64,000 bases of DNA from contig OV884056.1 in assembly GCA_930367215.1 (NCBI GenBank), forward strand, positions 251,375,127 through 251,439,126, given 5' to 3'. Under the pieces are notes generated by a model. The model made no database searches and was not told where the DNA came from. It saw only the letters and a program-made list of their open reading frames with translations. Made by a program: the position numbers and the translations under genes. The stretch is from Pollenia angustigena (taxonomy: Eukaryota; Arthropoda; Insecta; Diptera; Polleniidae). Of this stretch, positions 44,320-54,801 are shown in pieces. Every line of letters begins with the position of its first letter. The stretch's first letter is position 1.

Positions 44320-44921
44320 GGGCACTGCTACACGTTCAATATATATCGTGATATTTGGATCGCGATCCATTTTAAAATATTGATGGATCACGAGCGTATG
44401 CTACATGTTCAATATTTATCGCGTCAGTATTTATGTTATTTTTGTGCTGTGCGGGTCGTCGCGATAAACCCAAAAGAAAAAGTGGAAAGAAACATTTGGA
44501 GCAAAAAGTGGTTGCAGGATTGGAAAAAATACACAAATTTTGTCAATTGTTTTACTTTTCATTTGTTTAATTTTTTCCACTGCGTATTTTATTTCTTTTA
44601 TTTTGACACTTTTTACTGACGTATCATGTCAATTATTTTACTTTTTATTTGTTTAATTTTTTCCACTGCGTATTTTATTTCTTTTATTTTGACACTTTTT
44701 ACTGACGTATTAATTTTTATTAATATTATTTAATATCATGAAAATGCTACACGTTCAATATTTATCACGCGATCCACGATCCGCGATCTGGATTTCTGGA
44801 TTTCATATTTTAGGCCATTCTGCGATATGGATCGCGATCCATCAATATTGCATGCTACACGTTCAATAAATATCGTGATACTAGAAATATCACGATATTT
44901 ATTGAACGTGTAGCAGTGCCC
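44320..44921. mobile_element. PIF/Harbinger-like element nested in the hAT, GGGCACTGCTACACG ends
   Basis: The ends GGGCACTGCTACACGTTCAA (left) and its complement (right) are inverted repeats, flanked by TAT on both sides (44317-44319 and 44922-44924), a 3-bp duplication as in PIF/Harbinger. GCTACACGTTCAATA-type motifs recur five times (44327, 44400, 44746, 44854, and reversed ending at 44914), alternating with ATCGCGATCC. A short coding remnant, NIWSKKWLQDWKKYT near 44490-44535, resembles the Trp-rich N-terminus of Harbinger nucleases. Confidence 0.75.
44541..44710. repeat. Tandem duplication, 86-bp unit
   Basis: TGTCAATTGTTTTACTTTTC starts unit 1 (44541) and TGTCAATTATTTTACTTTTT starts unit 2 (44627). 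Both continue through CCACTGCGTATTTTATTTCT and end in TTTTTACTGACGTAT. It is internal to the PIF-like element. Confidence 0.9.
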
Positions 44922-45252
44922 TATGAATGAATATCAATCTTTTTTTTAACGAAATTTATATTGCGATGAGTCTGCTGGCTGTAAGTGCTATTTTAAGCTC
45001 AAAAAGCACCTAAAATAATGTTGAATTCATGTGTAACATCAAGAGATCAGGGAAGGGTTTATATTTGGTAAAAATTATTATATTTATGATCGTCGAAATA
45101 CATACATATTTTTAAATATAAAAATTAAATTATACATCTAAAAAAATTAATATGAACAATTTTTGGTTTGTGGACTGTTTTTGAGACTTGCCCATATACC
45201 ATTTATTTTAAAACCACAACTAGCTGATGAGCTGATTATATTTGATAAACGA

Positions 45253-45565
45253 GATTAACACATTTTAACTTGAGCCTGAACTGTTGCATTGGCAACAAAC
45301 ATGGAAAATATCTGAAAATCTAACAGATAACATTGTAGATGCTTTAATAAACTGTGATGAAGACATCTTCCCAAATCTAGGAAAAATATTTAAAATTTTC
45401 GTGTCAATGCTCGTCAGTAATGCTACAAGCGAGAGATCATTTCCTACCCTTCGTCGAATAAAAACATGGCTCAGATCAACAATGACCGAAGATAGACTGT
45501 ACTATCTCAATTTGCCTCACAAGGAAATCACAATTTACTTATTTAAAAAGATTAATTTATTTTAA
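45253..45565 (+). pseudogene. hAT transposase C-terminal dimerisation domain
   Basis: EPELLHWQQTWKISENLTDN, ALINCDEDIFPNLGKIFKIF, then VSMLVSNATSERSFPTLRRI and KTWLRSTMTEDRLYYLNL is a clear hAT C-terminal dimerisation domain, including the characteristic SNATSERSFPTLRRIKTWLR block. It is open from 45284 to the stop at 45565. It completes the gene whose earlier parts are at 42856-43872; the region between them was interrupted by the PIF-like insertion and decay. Confidence 0.88.
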
Positions 45566-45725
45566 TTTATATTGAACGGATCTTATATTTTATTTAACCC
45601 TATTGTTTTTTTTTTTATATAATATACATACATATATTGTTTTTAAAAACAAATTTTTTACTTTTTTGTATCATACAAAATTTCCCCCCCGTAAGGCTCA
45701 AGCTGGATCCGCGCCTGAAATCCTG

Positions 45726-46566
45726 TAACGCTTAAAGGTGGTATTCGGGGTCAGGTGCGGATCCCGCCTTACCTCTTGGGGGGAGGGAATATTTTAGAAA
45801 TTGATTTTAACAAACAAATACCATTTTGCTATTAGCAGCCTCTTTAAATATGGTAAATAAAATATAAATGAAGTGAATTTTCAATAAAAGACGACAATAT
45901 AATTCAAATTATGTTTAAGAAACAAGCACATATTAAGAAATATTTATGTATAAACTAAAGTAATTGGAAACAAGTTCATAATTCGAGTACGCTGAGTCCA
46001 GCTTTTTTAGTTAGCTCTTGATTTAGAGATATACCGCTTTTTCGAAAATAGAGGAGGTTGCACAACATATATTCACGTTACTCAGAAACGGTTTAATTTA
46101 ATGAATACAGTAAAAAAACCGAAATTCCTCAATAATTTACCTTAAAGCAGGGTTAAACTCGTTTCTAATATGCGCAGCCGTTTTAGAAGCATAATTTTTT
46201 TTTTACAAAAAAATAATTTTTACCAAAATTTTTAAATTTTTGTTCTCAAAAAATTCATTAAAAACTGAAAAATTCAGCTTATACATACTTCTAATTTTTT
46301 CTACACGCATAAAAGTTCTAAGCAGAACAAGCCGTAAATGATTAAAATTTGTCTATTAATTTTGATTTTACTCACAAAAGATAACAAATTTTAATTAAAC
46401 TTGAGAATTTCATAAAAGCCATATTTGTATGGGCTCCCCCTAAAGAGTGGAGATAGAAGGCAGTTATGTTTTGAGAAAATGTTTAGGACGAAGAACTAAT
46501 GGAGGTCGGTCATACATTTATTCTCCTAGGAGCGACTGCTAGGTAGTTATGGAGGCCCCTTAAGAA
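45726..46566. other. Non-coding
   Basis: AT-rich, nothing recognised. Confidence 0.4.
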
Positions 46567-46567
46567 A

Positions 46568-47253
46568 TGAAGCACAGCCGCGAATAACGTTGTAAGCGCC
46601 ACATTTTGCAAAAACTGTTTTTTTGCAGATAACGGTTAACCTAACTCTCTTACACAGTTTAAACATCAAATCAACCAAAACTATGCACCTTAACGCCTTC
46701 AAAATGGCATACAAAGTGTCAGTCAGTGGAAGAACATTGCAAGTTACTAACAAAATTATGTTTTAAAAGCCTTTTGCATTAAAGTTTTTATTATCATTAT
46801 TTTTAATAATAAAAAAATGTAAGATGAGATGAACCCACTGTTGTTTATTGTTGATGTGTTTTGTTTAAACTTTGATATTGTTACAAGTAGAACTGTTGCT
46901 ATAATTCTTATACGTTTAACAGTTTTATTTGGTTTAATATCTTTAGTTTGTCTAAAACCTTTATGGATGAAGTTTCCTGATGATCTGGCCTAAGCAACCA
47001 GTGAAATGCATAGGAATAGCTTATCCCATCAACAATAAATTTCAAGTGTTTTTATCAATAATAAAAACTGGGAATTAAGCACGAATAACAAAATCTTTTG
47101 AAATTAAAATTTTGTATTCCCAAAAATTGAAATTACTTTTTGATAAAAAAAAAATTTTTAAAACAAATAATGCTGCCTGTCAAAAAACGTTTTTTTGCTA
47201 TCCTTAAAAATTATTTTTTTGTGACTTAAAACGTTATTCGCGGCTGTGCTTCA
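46568..47253. mobile_element. Element with TGAAGCACAGCCGCGAATAA inverted ends
   Basis: The left end (46568 onward) and the complement of the right end (ending 47253) share TGAAGCACAGCCGCGAATAA then CGTTKTAAG. Length is 686 bp. Inside is a copy of the GGCCTAAGCAACCAGTGAAA repeat (46966-47095). No transposase and no clear target duplication beyond AA. Confidence 0.78.
46966..47095 (+). repeat. Three-copy repeat with GGCCTAAGCAACCAGTGAAA core, copy 2
   Basis: GAAGTTTCCTGATGATCTGG then CCTAAGCAACCAGTGAAATG and CATAGGAATAGCTTATCCCA are shared with 62344-62460; TGGGAATTAAGCAC is shared with copy 1. Homology to copy 1 extends upstream through TAATATCTTTAGTTT-like sequence. Confidence 0.8.
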
Positions 47254-47254
47254 A

Positions 47255-48170
47255 ATGGAGATAGCGGTGTCACAAAAAAAGTGTAAATTTCTAGCACAGT
47301 GTTAATATTCATTAAAAGTAGTTCAATCGTTTTCATAAAATCATCTTGGTTTTTTTTTTTTTTGCAGAAATAATTGTTATTAAATTTTATAATGACAATC
47401 GATCGATTGTCGGTTTATTGTTTCTAAAAGGGGCGATACATTTTCAGCGATTTTAAAATCCATTTTTGCACTGTATATAATTCAGAAAAGGCAGTTACTT
47501 GAAATGGGCTATAGTCTTTACGTCAAAACAGTGTAAAGTATTTCTGAGCTAACTGGTATATTAGGATACAAAAAAATCTTATGGCAAAAAATTGTATGGG
47601 GTCTTATTTGTCCTGTTTAAAGCAAACACTAAGCATTTTACATTAAAATTGCCTAATATGTTCTACTTATATTTAGCAAAACAAGCTGAATCCATTTTTT
47701 TCGCAATAAATATTAAAATATGTTAACGCCCAAAAAAATGGAGTTTCCAAAGATTTGAAAGGGAGAAACGTAAAAGTTTTGCTTATCATAACGCTTACGG
47801 AAGACATGAACTTTATATGGCGAGTTCCAACTTTGAAGCAACACACATAAGGCGCTTTATTCAGTGCATATAAAAATGGGTCGGAAATCGTATTAATAAT
47901 AAGCTTTGTGTTCCCGAAAATAACTTTGATAATATAATTGCATGTGCCCGTGCATAAAACTGAATTGGAAAATTGGTTTTTTTGTTGTTTTCTTACGAAG
48001 GTAATAGAATGAAGCAGTTTGTTTTTTTTTTTTTTTTTTTTTTTTTTTATTTGTTATAATTTTGTAATATAAAAGCCCTTTGTGGCCAAAGTACATATTA
48101 CAATTGAAAATTAATATGATTAGTTATATAATATGTCAACCAGTTTTGTTATCTTGGAAGCATTATTTCC
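47255..48170. other. Non-coding
   Basis: Long T runs (near 47349 and 48023-48048). Frames here translate as Lys- or Phe-rich low complexity. Confidence 0.4.
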
Positions 48171-48171
48171 A

Positions 48172-48760
48172 AAAATGGCGGATCAAGTGAAGACATTGAC
48201 AACCGTGTACAGAAAGCGCGACAAACTTTCGGTCGTTCAAGACCCATTTGGAATTCGTCTTCATTATCTCAGCGCACAAAGTTACAATTTTCAATACAAA
48301 TATCAAGTCCACTCTCCTTTACGGTTACGAAACATGGAACGCTGCCTCTCGAGACATGCAGAAAATCGAAGTGGTTGGTTATCAGTGTCTTCGCAGGATA
48401 TTGCGAATATTCTGGCCTAGAGTGGTGTCTAACAACAGGCTTTGGGATCAATCCAACCAACAACAAATGGACAAAGAAATAAAAATACGTAAATGGCGGT
48501 AGATTGGCCACACGTTAAGGAGCTCACGAAACGACATTACAAGAAACGCCATAGACTGGAACCCGCAAAGAAATCGAAGAAGCGGACGCCCAGCTCATAC
48601 GTGGAGAAGGCAAATTGATATAGAAATGGCCGGAATGGGTAAAACCTGGGGCGAAGTGAGAGCGTTGGCACAAGACAGGAATATGTTCAACCAATTTATT
48701 GAGGCCCTATGCTCCTTATAGGATCGATGGGAATATATATATATACATATATCTCCTCGC
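48172..48760 (+). pseudogene. Non-LTR retrotransposon RT C-terminus (RTE/CR1-like), 5'-truncated
   Basis: From about 48172, with one frameshift near 48290, it reads NGGSSEDIDNRVQKARQTFG, RPIWNSSSLS, FNTNIKSTLLYGYETWNAAS, YQCLRRILRIFWPRVVSNNR and LW, then KWR*IGHTLRSS, DWNPQRNRRSGRPAHTWRRQ and KTWGEVRALAQDR, ending FIEALCSL*. This is the conserved C-terminal stretch of a widespread LINE group whose clade (RTE-like or CR1/L2-like) I cannot fix. A Trp codon is TAG (near 48500). The natural end is followed by an ATATATATATACATATAT tail. 5' truncation is typical of LINE insertions. Confidence 0.78.
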
Positions 48761-48769
48761 ACAACCTAC

Positions 48770-50469
48770 ACCGCCCTCCTGCCTTTCAGCCAGTGGCCGG
48801 TGATAATAACTATCATGGTTCTAAAGCAGACCTAACTCGTAGCTATTAGTAAACAATAATCGGTCTTCCTGAGCGCCGTGTTCGCGAAAATCATCCAAAC
48901 CCCATTCCCTAATCCTATTATTTTTACGAATGTAAACTTTAAAATTTTAGGTATGACAACTTTAAACTCTTCTTCTTGCAGTTTACACTTTTGAAAAATA
49001 AAACCTCTTTTAAATAATTTTGATAAATAATTTATTTATCCCATATTTATAGAGAAACTATTTTTAATAATAAACAAAAGCAACTTACAGCTGTTGATAT
49101 GTAATCTATGTCGCAACATTTATCTAAATATTACAAAAAATATCTCAAAAAATAACCCAATGAAAGTCTTAGGGGCAATTAGTACGAAATGTATGTAAAT
49201 ATTGTTAAAATTCCCCAGTAGCTGGTCTAAATTGAGCACATTTTTCATGCGACAAAATTTCTTATTTCTTAACCAGCTAAACACTCACTTACAAAAGTAA
49301 ATAGCCAAAATGGAAAATGAGCAAATCTAAAATTCCTCGCCTTGTAGATAATGAGTTGTGCGTGTTTGTATGTGGTGCCTCCGTTTTTTGCAATTTTAAT
49401 GGTATTAAATTTATTCCCCAACAAAATAGTGTTGAAAAGAACAAATTGTAGCACTTAACAAAAACTGAATACAATGTTGCACACAGGATCTGTTTGAACA
49501 TGGAACTATGTACTTATTTAACGTGCTCTCGAAGAACACCGGGAATACAACAATAAAAGCAACACCAAATTGTACTGTGGTAACAATTAATTAGCATGTT
49601 GCACTTGGGAGCAAAGGGGCGACATTAACAGCATTAAAAATTCCAGCAACAACAGCAAACAGCTGCAAATTTCTCCGGCCATCATGAACAATAATGATGA
49701 ACAAAAAAAGAAAAAAAGGAGTTTTTTCTAGCCGTCGATTTTTTGCTTAATTTCCTTGGAACATGAACAATATAAAGCTTAACTACAACAGGATATTTAA
49801 GTTGTAAGAGTGAATATTTTATGCATTTTTTTTTTCTTTTGCTTAATTTTTGACTGAATAAAATGATGATTAAAATTAACAACTGAAACAACTTGTCGTC
49901 TACTACCAAAACATCGACAGCATTAATATGAAGGTTTCATTTTAAAAGTCAATTCCCATTTTCCACCAATAATTTTTATTTTAACTGTTTCTCTTGTGGC
50001 CTTCGGTGCAGGGTTTTAGTTGGACAGAAGATGGTTGGTTGGTGGTGGTTGAAAGACGAGAACTGTTGGATTGTTGTCTGGATGGGCAATACTTGTACTG
50101 TTGATCGTTTAGTAAGTCAACATATATTAGCACCTTTGGCTGTTGGTATTAATTTGCTTAATTTAATGTTTGTTTGGACCATTTTTATTGGGTAGGGGTA
50201 AGACTTTGAACAAGAAAAATGTTTCATTTTCAAGGGAAAATTCATACATATTACACAATTCACACGGTGATTTTTAACCCTGACTAAACAACATGACAAT
50301 TTTGTTGATGGATAAACGGGGTAGAGAAGGATGAGGGGTATAAAACACATCACGATTTCTGTTTTTCACGATCCTTTTTTTATTTCCCTTTACATTTACC
50401 AATGCTTAAGCATCACGGTATAAATTAAAAAGATTTTTAGAAGATACTTCCAAAGGTAAATAAAAACAA
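48770..50469. other. Non-coding, possibly unique intergenic DNA
   Basis: No gene or repeat family was recognised. CAACAACAGC-type CAG/CAA-rich sequence appears near 49646-49670 and a GGTTGGTTGGTGGTGGTTGA patch near 50032-50051. Confidence 0.35.
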
Positions 50470-51213
50470 GGAAAAGTATTATATTCGTCTGTGCCGAATG
50501 TATGATACCCTCCACCAAGAGTAAGAAAATTTAGGAAGTAGTCGACTTCATCACAACATTTCAAACAACATCACAAACACATATAATAAACTTAAGTGGT
50601 TGTATGTAGGCGTATTTAAGTGAGTTTCCGGAGTATATGTTTTTTTTTGAGAAACTATAGACCGATCATCACAAAATCGGTAAAGTTATTTATAGTCTTA
50701 TGTTACTGGCAAAGACAAAATTTGACTACAACAGCTTTATTCGTTACGGTTTAAGCCGTACTACAGTATTTTCCGTAGTGGGCTTTATAAGTAAATTATG
50801 GACCGATCTTTTCAAAATTTAGTGGTGCGATTTCTAGTCATATAGAGCGAATAGGTGCAAAATTTTAAGAGAATCGGTGCATTTCGTTACCAAAATAAAA
50901 CGGTTTTTGTATCAATATATCAATTGTTTATGGAGGTTGTTACATATTTGGGTTCAAAATTTCTTTGCAACTGAACCAATTGGGTTGGATTTTAATCCCA
51001 AACTGCTAAGGAGACACCAATAATGTTCAGTTCTTTTGGGTCGATTAAAAGTGAGCGTGATTTCAACAGATAGATGTACATACAGGCGGACGGACAGACG
51101 GACATGGCTTTATCGACTTAAAATTACTCAAGGACCCAGAAAGTATATATTTTATGGGGTGTTAAATAAATATTAAAAAATTTTCTCTCGAAATGACAAA
51201 CTTAGTATGCCCT
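50470..51213 (+). repeat. Dipteran dispersed repeat (GACGGACAGACGGACATGGC family), fullest copy
   Basis: It begins ATTCGTCTGTGCCGAATG and ATACCCTCCACCA, continues with TATGGACCGATCTTTTCAAA-type lines, GGCGGACGGACAGACGGACA, TGGCTTTATCGACTTA, TATATTTTATGGGGTGTTAA, and ends AAATGACAAACTTAGTATGC then CCTC. This order of phrases recurs widely in fly genomes. Fragments are also at 12990-13290, 22070-22115 and 23113-23190. No coding frame; class not settled. Confidence 0.65.
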
Positions 51214-51460
51214 CACAGAAAAAATTCTCCAAAATTGTTCACCAATTAAAGCATTAATCAAAAATAAAAGCAGTTTTAATTAAAAATTTGATCAAGTGAA
51301 TTAAACGTTTAATCAAGTAAATTAAACGTTAAATAAATACTATTAACTGGTTTAATTGATACTATTAATTTGTTTACTGGTGCAAATTTAATTAATTTTC
51401 TAATTAATATCAAAAAATTTTTAATTGAAATCAATTTTTATTTTTTTCTGTTTTCATTCG
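51214..51460 (+). mobile_element. AT-rich MITE with TTTAATCAAGTGAATTAAAC units, copy 2
   Basis: CACAGAAAAAATTCTCCAAA at the left and TTTTTATTTTTTTCTG at the right bound two to three near-repeats of GAATTAAACGTTTAATCAAG and GTTTACTGGTGCAAATTTAA. It is the reverse of the copy at 18727-18970. Confidence 0.72.
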
Positions 51461-51542
51461 CCACTATTCATGGTTTTTTTTTTCATTCGCCGTGTGAAAT
51501 GTGTGCGTCTTTATTCAGAGTGTTTCCAAAATTGTTTTTGAT

Positions 51543-52713
51543 CAGTGTTCTAAAATAAACATAACATAGTGTTCTAAAGAGTTTGTTACGGTAGAAATAT
51601 AGAAAACACAAACGCTTATGATGTCTGTGTAGTAAATACCGTAAAAAACATTTCTCTGTTTGTGATATTCGTACACAACAAAAATACTGTACTAATCCAA
51701 CTCAAAATAAAGATGAGAATATTTTATTGCGTTCATCACATTAATATTCGATCATTTCAGTTGTTCTCAGCGCCCTTTTGGCTCGTAAACACAAGAAAAA
51801 GATTTTCACAAAAACAAAACATTTATTCAATACAAATACAAGTGTTGTGGTCGTGGAAATTGACAAGCACCAACAAAACTAGTAAGAAGCTTTTTGTTTG
51901 CTTTATTCTTCATCAATGAAAAAAAAATACTAAGGAACATAAAAATCAGTGTTCGGAAATAAACACTAAATATCGCTCCTTAGTGTTCTGTTCGGTAAAT
52001 TTGTGGAAAACACAAACGCTGTTTGTCATCTTTCGAACACAAAAATAATACTGTTTTTATCAAACTCAACAAAAGATGAGAATATTTTCTTCCGTTTGGT
52101 TTTTTTTTTTTTTTACCACAAAATTCATTATGTTCGGTTCGGCTGATCAATGTTCGTTATTTACAAAAACAAAATACACATACGAAAAAAAAACAAAAAG
52201 ACAATTCACACACAAGATGTTTGTGCTGTGGTCGTTGCTAAAATGTTTGCTTTGTTCATTTCTTTATCAATGTAAAAAAATAAACATTATAAAATTATTA
52301 AAATATAATGTTTGTATAAAGTGCCAATTGATCTTTTTTTTAACAAAGAACAGAACAATATATAATGTTCAACTCTTTCTTGAAAATAGCTCCGAACGGT
52401 ATTAAGGGTTGTGTTCGTCTGTTCAATTATTAAAAAAATAGATATCGTTCTTGGGTGTGTGAGCCGAACGCAAAATTATTTTCTGTTTATTTTCGAACAC
52501 TGATTAAAATATAATGTATGTCTACAGAAACACTACATGTGTTCTGTTTTATTACGAAAAAGAGAACACTACATAATGTTTGTTATTATCGTGAAAATAA
52601 TTATGAACGGTATTAAGGGTTGTGTACAAATACACAAACACTAAAGACATATATATCAATTCTGGATGTGTGAACCGTACACTTAATAATGTTCGGTTTA
52701 TTTTCCAAGACTG
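51543..52713. mobile_element. CAGTGTTCKRAAATAAAC element, outer copy, split by a second copy of itself
   Basis: The left half starts CAGTGTTCTAAAATAAAC (51543). The right half resumes after 52510 and ends TTTATTTTCCAAGACTG (52713). Both halves duplicate the halves of the inner copy: GAACGGTATTAAGGGTTGTG appears near 52393 and 52605, and ATGAGAATATTTTAT-type sequence near 51713 and 52077. Flanks TTTTTGAT and CTTTTTAT match 6 of 8, as for an old hAT insertion. Confidence 0.72.
51947..52502. mobile_element. CAGTGTTCGGAAATAAAC element, inner copy
   Basis: CAGTGTTCGGAAATAAACA and the complement of TGTTTATTTTCGAACACTG are inverted ends. The flanks ATAAAAAT (51939-51946) and ATTAAAAT (52503-52510) match 7 of 8. 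It lies within another copy of the same family. No transposase. Confidence 0.8.
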
Positions 52714-52721
52714 CTTTTTAT

Positions 52722-53190
52722 ATTCTCGAGCAATGATACCAGTTTTTCTATATCTACTGAAAAGGATAATAAAGTCTATTGATTAAGATGCAAGACCCAA
52801 TAAACGCGTCACGTGGCCTTCTGAAATCTCTTAGCATAACATGATAAATAGCGAGCAACCTTTTTCAATGCTTAATAACACAAAAATTTTGTTCTAAAAT
52901 CAGGGAAAATACTTTTTTCCCACACCCCTCATTTTAACAGCAATTGTGACTGTTATTATTACTGGTGTTATTTTGGCTGATTTTTTCATGTTTTCTTGAC
53001 TTAATGGCATTAAATGGCATTAATTTAATTGCTTAAGTTTCTGTTTTACATTATTTTCTTTTCATTTTTTAAATTTTCTTTAGCGGTTTGATACTTTTAA
53101 ACAAATAACAAAATAAGAAGAAAAAAATATACTAAAAAAAAAAACAATTCAATAAATTTTTACACCCAACATGAATTTTTTTTCTTCTCT
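52722..53190. other. Non-coding
   Basis: Nothing recognised. Confidence 0.4.
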
Positions 53191-53194
53191 ACTT

Positions 53195-53235
53195 GACATC
53201 GACTTTACCACCTCACGAGTGGTAAAGTCGATGTC
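53195..53235. repeat. Perfect hairpin, 17-bp arms, 7-base loop
   Basis: GACATCGACTTTACCAC (53195-53211), loop CTCACGA, then GTGGTAAAGTCGATGTC (53219-53235): a perfectly paired stem. It is isolated in AT-rich DNA and would fold strongly as RNA or cruciform DNA. Function unknown. Confidence 0.9.
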
Positions 53236-53239
53236 TACT

Positions 53240-53675
53240 TCATGATGATAAAAAAAAAAATAGTTTATTGAAATTGATGTTGACAATAAAATGGCAAAAA
53301 TATAGACCGAGTTAGTGTATGTGGTCTTAACTCATGCTGCTTCTTTTAACTGTTAATAACAAGCGGCGGAAATGCCACATAACCGGATATGAAATAACTT
53401 TAAATGTGTTCAAACATTATTCTTCTCTTTTTTAATTATTTCAACACTAAGAATTAATGTGATAAGCGATGTTAATCTTAATTATTATGGAAGTTTGGAG
53501 AAATAGTTAGCAGGAAATTAATTTAGTTTTTTTTTAGGACAAATATAGATTTTTCTGTGCTTAATTAGATTTTTTTAATTAGAGTATGTTTTTTTTTTCT
53601 TTAAATTGCCCTTAAAATTTTTTTTATCAAAAAGATGATATTTTTTTAATTTTCTAATAAAAGTATTTGACAGTG
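53240..53675. other. Non-coding
   Basis: Long T and A runs; nothing recognised. Confidence 0.4.
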
Positions 53676-53679
53676 AAGC

Positions 53680-54060
53680 TCCGAATAACACTGTGCAACA
53701 AAAAAAAACCAGCCTCAATACTTGCAACGCGAAATGAAACAAGACTATTGGTAGAGCAAATCTGCCAAAGTGTTTTGAAAAGGGTTCCCGAAATATCGTC
53801 CCCTAAAGTTTTTGAAATTTTTGAAAAGGCGTTTGGTACAAAAAAAAATATACTAATTGTACTTCTGAGCTTAAATACTATTTCAGATGCCTTCAGTAGA
53901 ATTGTGTGGCAATTCTTTGCTTAGAATATATTAACCCTCTTACACTCATTTTAAGAGGTCACTTTTTGTCCTTTTTTTAACTTTCAAACAAAAGTATACT
54001 AAAACGGCACTTTAGAGGGTTAAAATGTTCCGCGATTATTTTATGCATCAAATATTACTG
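53680..54060 (+). repeat. Repeat shared with 14420-14788; possible coding fragment and TTAA-bounded block
   Basis: The frame 53667-53924 includes ASILATRNETRLLVEQICQS and ISSPKVFEIFEKAFG. A similar string (ASTLATQN, APKVFEFVEKAFG) can be read at 14430-14540, so both may descend from one coding sequence of an unknown element. TTAACCCTC (53932) and GAGGGTTAA (54023) bound about 84 bp, a piggyBac-like arrangement, and a second TTAACCCTCTAACG...GATAGGGTTAA pair spans 54166-54342. Confidence 0.45.
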
Positions 54061-54801
54061 GGGTCTTCTAAGTCCAAAAGTTCGTGCAATGTATGTAAAA
54101 CGGATTTTTGAAATTTCGAACATTGAAATTTTTGAATTTCTTGAAATAGTGAAATTGTAACCATTTTAACCCTCTAACGTAAGAAGAAGGCCCCAATCTT
54201 GTTACTACTGGCTGCGGTGGAAGGGGAAACAAGAATTTAATTAAGAACTGCAATATTTTCGAATTGGCTACTAATTTCCTCTGCAACGCAGTAGACCAAG
54301 CAAGCAACCTGTAACAGTTTTGTATCCCATTGATAGGGTTAACCATGCAAAGTGCTGCATCGGTTTAAAATAGAAGAATCTTTTGTTAAAATCTTGTATT
54401 TAAGTCCAAAAGAATTTATTATTTTTTTGTGTATCTCAAAATGTTTTTGAAATGTTATTGAAAGCAAAAAATCACTTTCTTAACAGCCACTCTGTATTAC
54501 GAACAAAAAGTTTTCGTCTAATTTCCCATTTTTTTTAAATTACCACCTCTATCATCGTTTCTTACGATTGCGAAAATCGCAATGCGCAGTTACCCCCCTG
54601 TTTTTTATAATATGGAAATTAAAAATAAAATCACTCAAAAATGTCAAAATATGCATTTAAAACCAAAATATAAATGTTCACCAAAATATGCAACAATATG
54701 CAAAAACAAATCGATGCCATTTCAACGCAAATTTATTGATTCGGAAAGATAACACTAGCCATCAAGGTTTTGGACTGGAGCAACCAAATATCTTTCCTGG
54801 G

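Larger units (their letters stand above)
42396..45717 (+). mobile_element. hAT element with ZMYM1-like transposase, CAGGCGCGGATYCAG ends
   Basis: The TIRs CAGGCGCGGATTCAG and the complement CAGGCGCGGATCCAG differ at one position and are flanked by perfect 8-bp duplications AAATCCTG (42388-42395 and 45718-45725). Total length is 3,322 bp, of which 602 bp is a later PIF/Harbinger-like insertion. The transposase gene runs on the plus strand in broken pieces (42856-43872 and 45253-45565). Both ends also carry a CCCCCC(C) tract next to AAATTT (AAATTTCCCCCCC near 42430, mirrored at 45679-45690). Confidence 0.92.

Noticed and set aside
44314..44619. A 101-codon frame
   Set aside because: It starts in the flank and crosses the PIF-like terminus and tandem repeats; only a short piece near 44490-44535 resembles a nuclease remnant.
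47893..48096. Lys-rich minus-strand frame
   Set aside because: Produced by a long T run.
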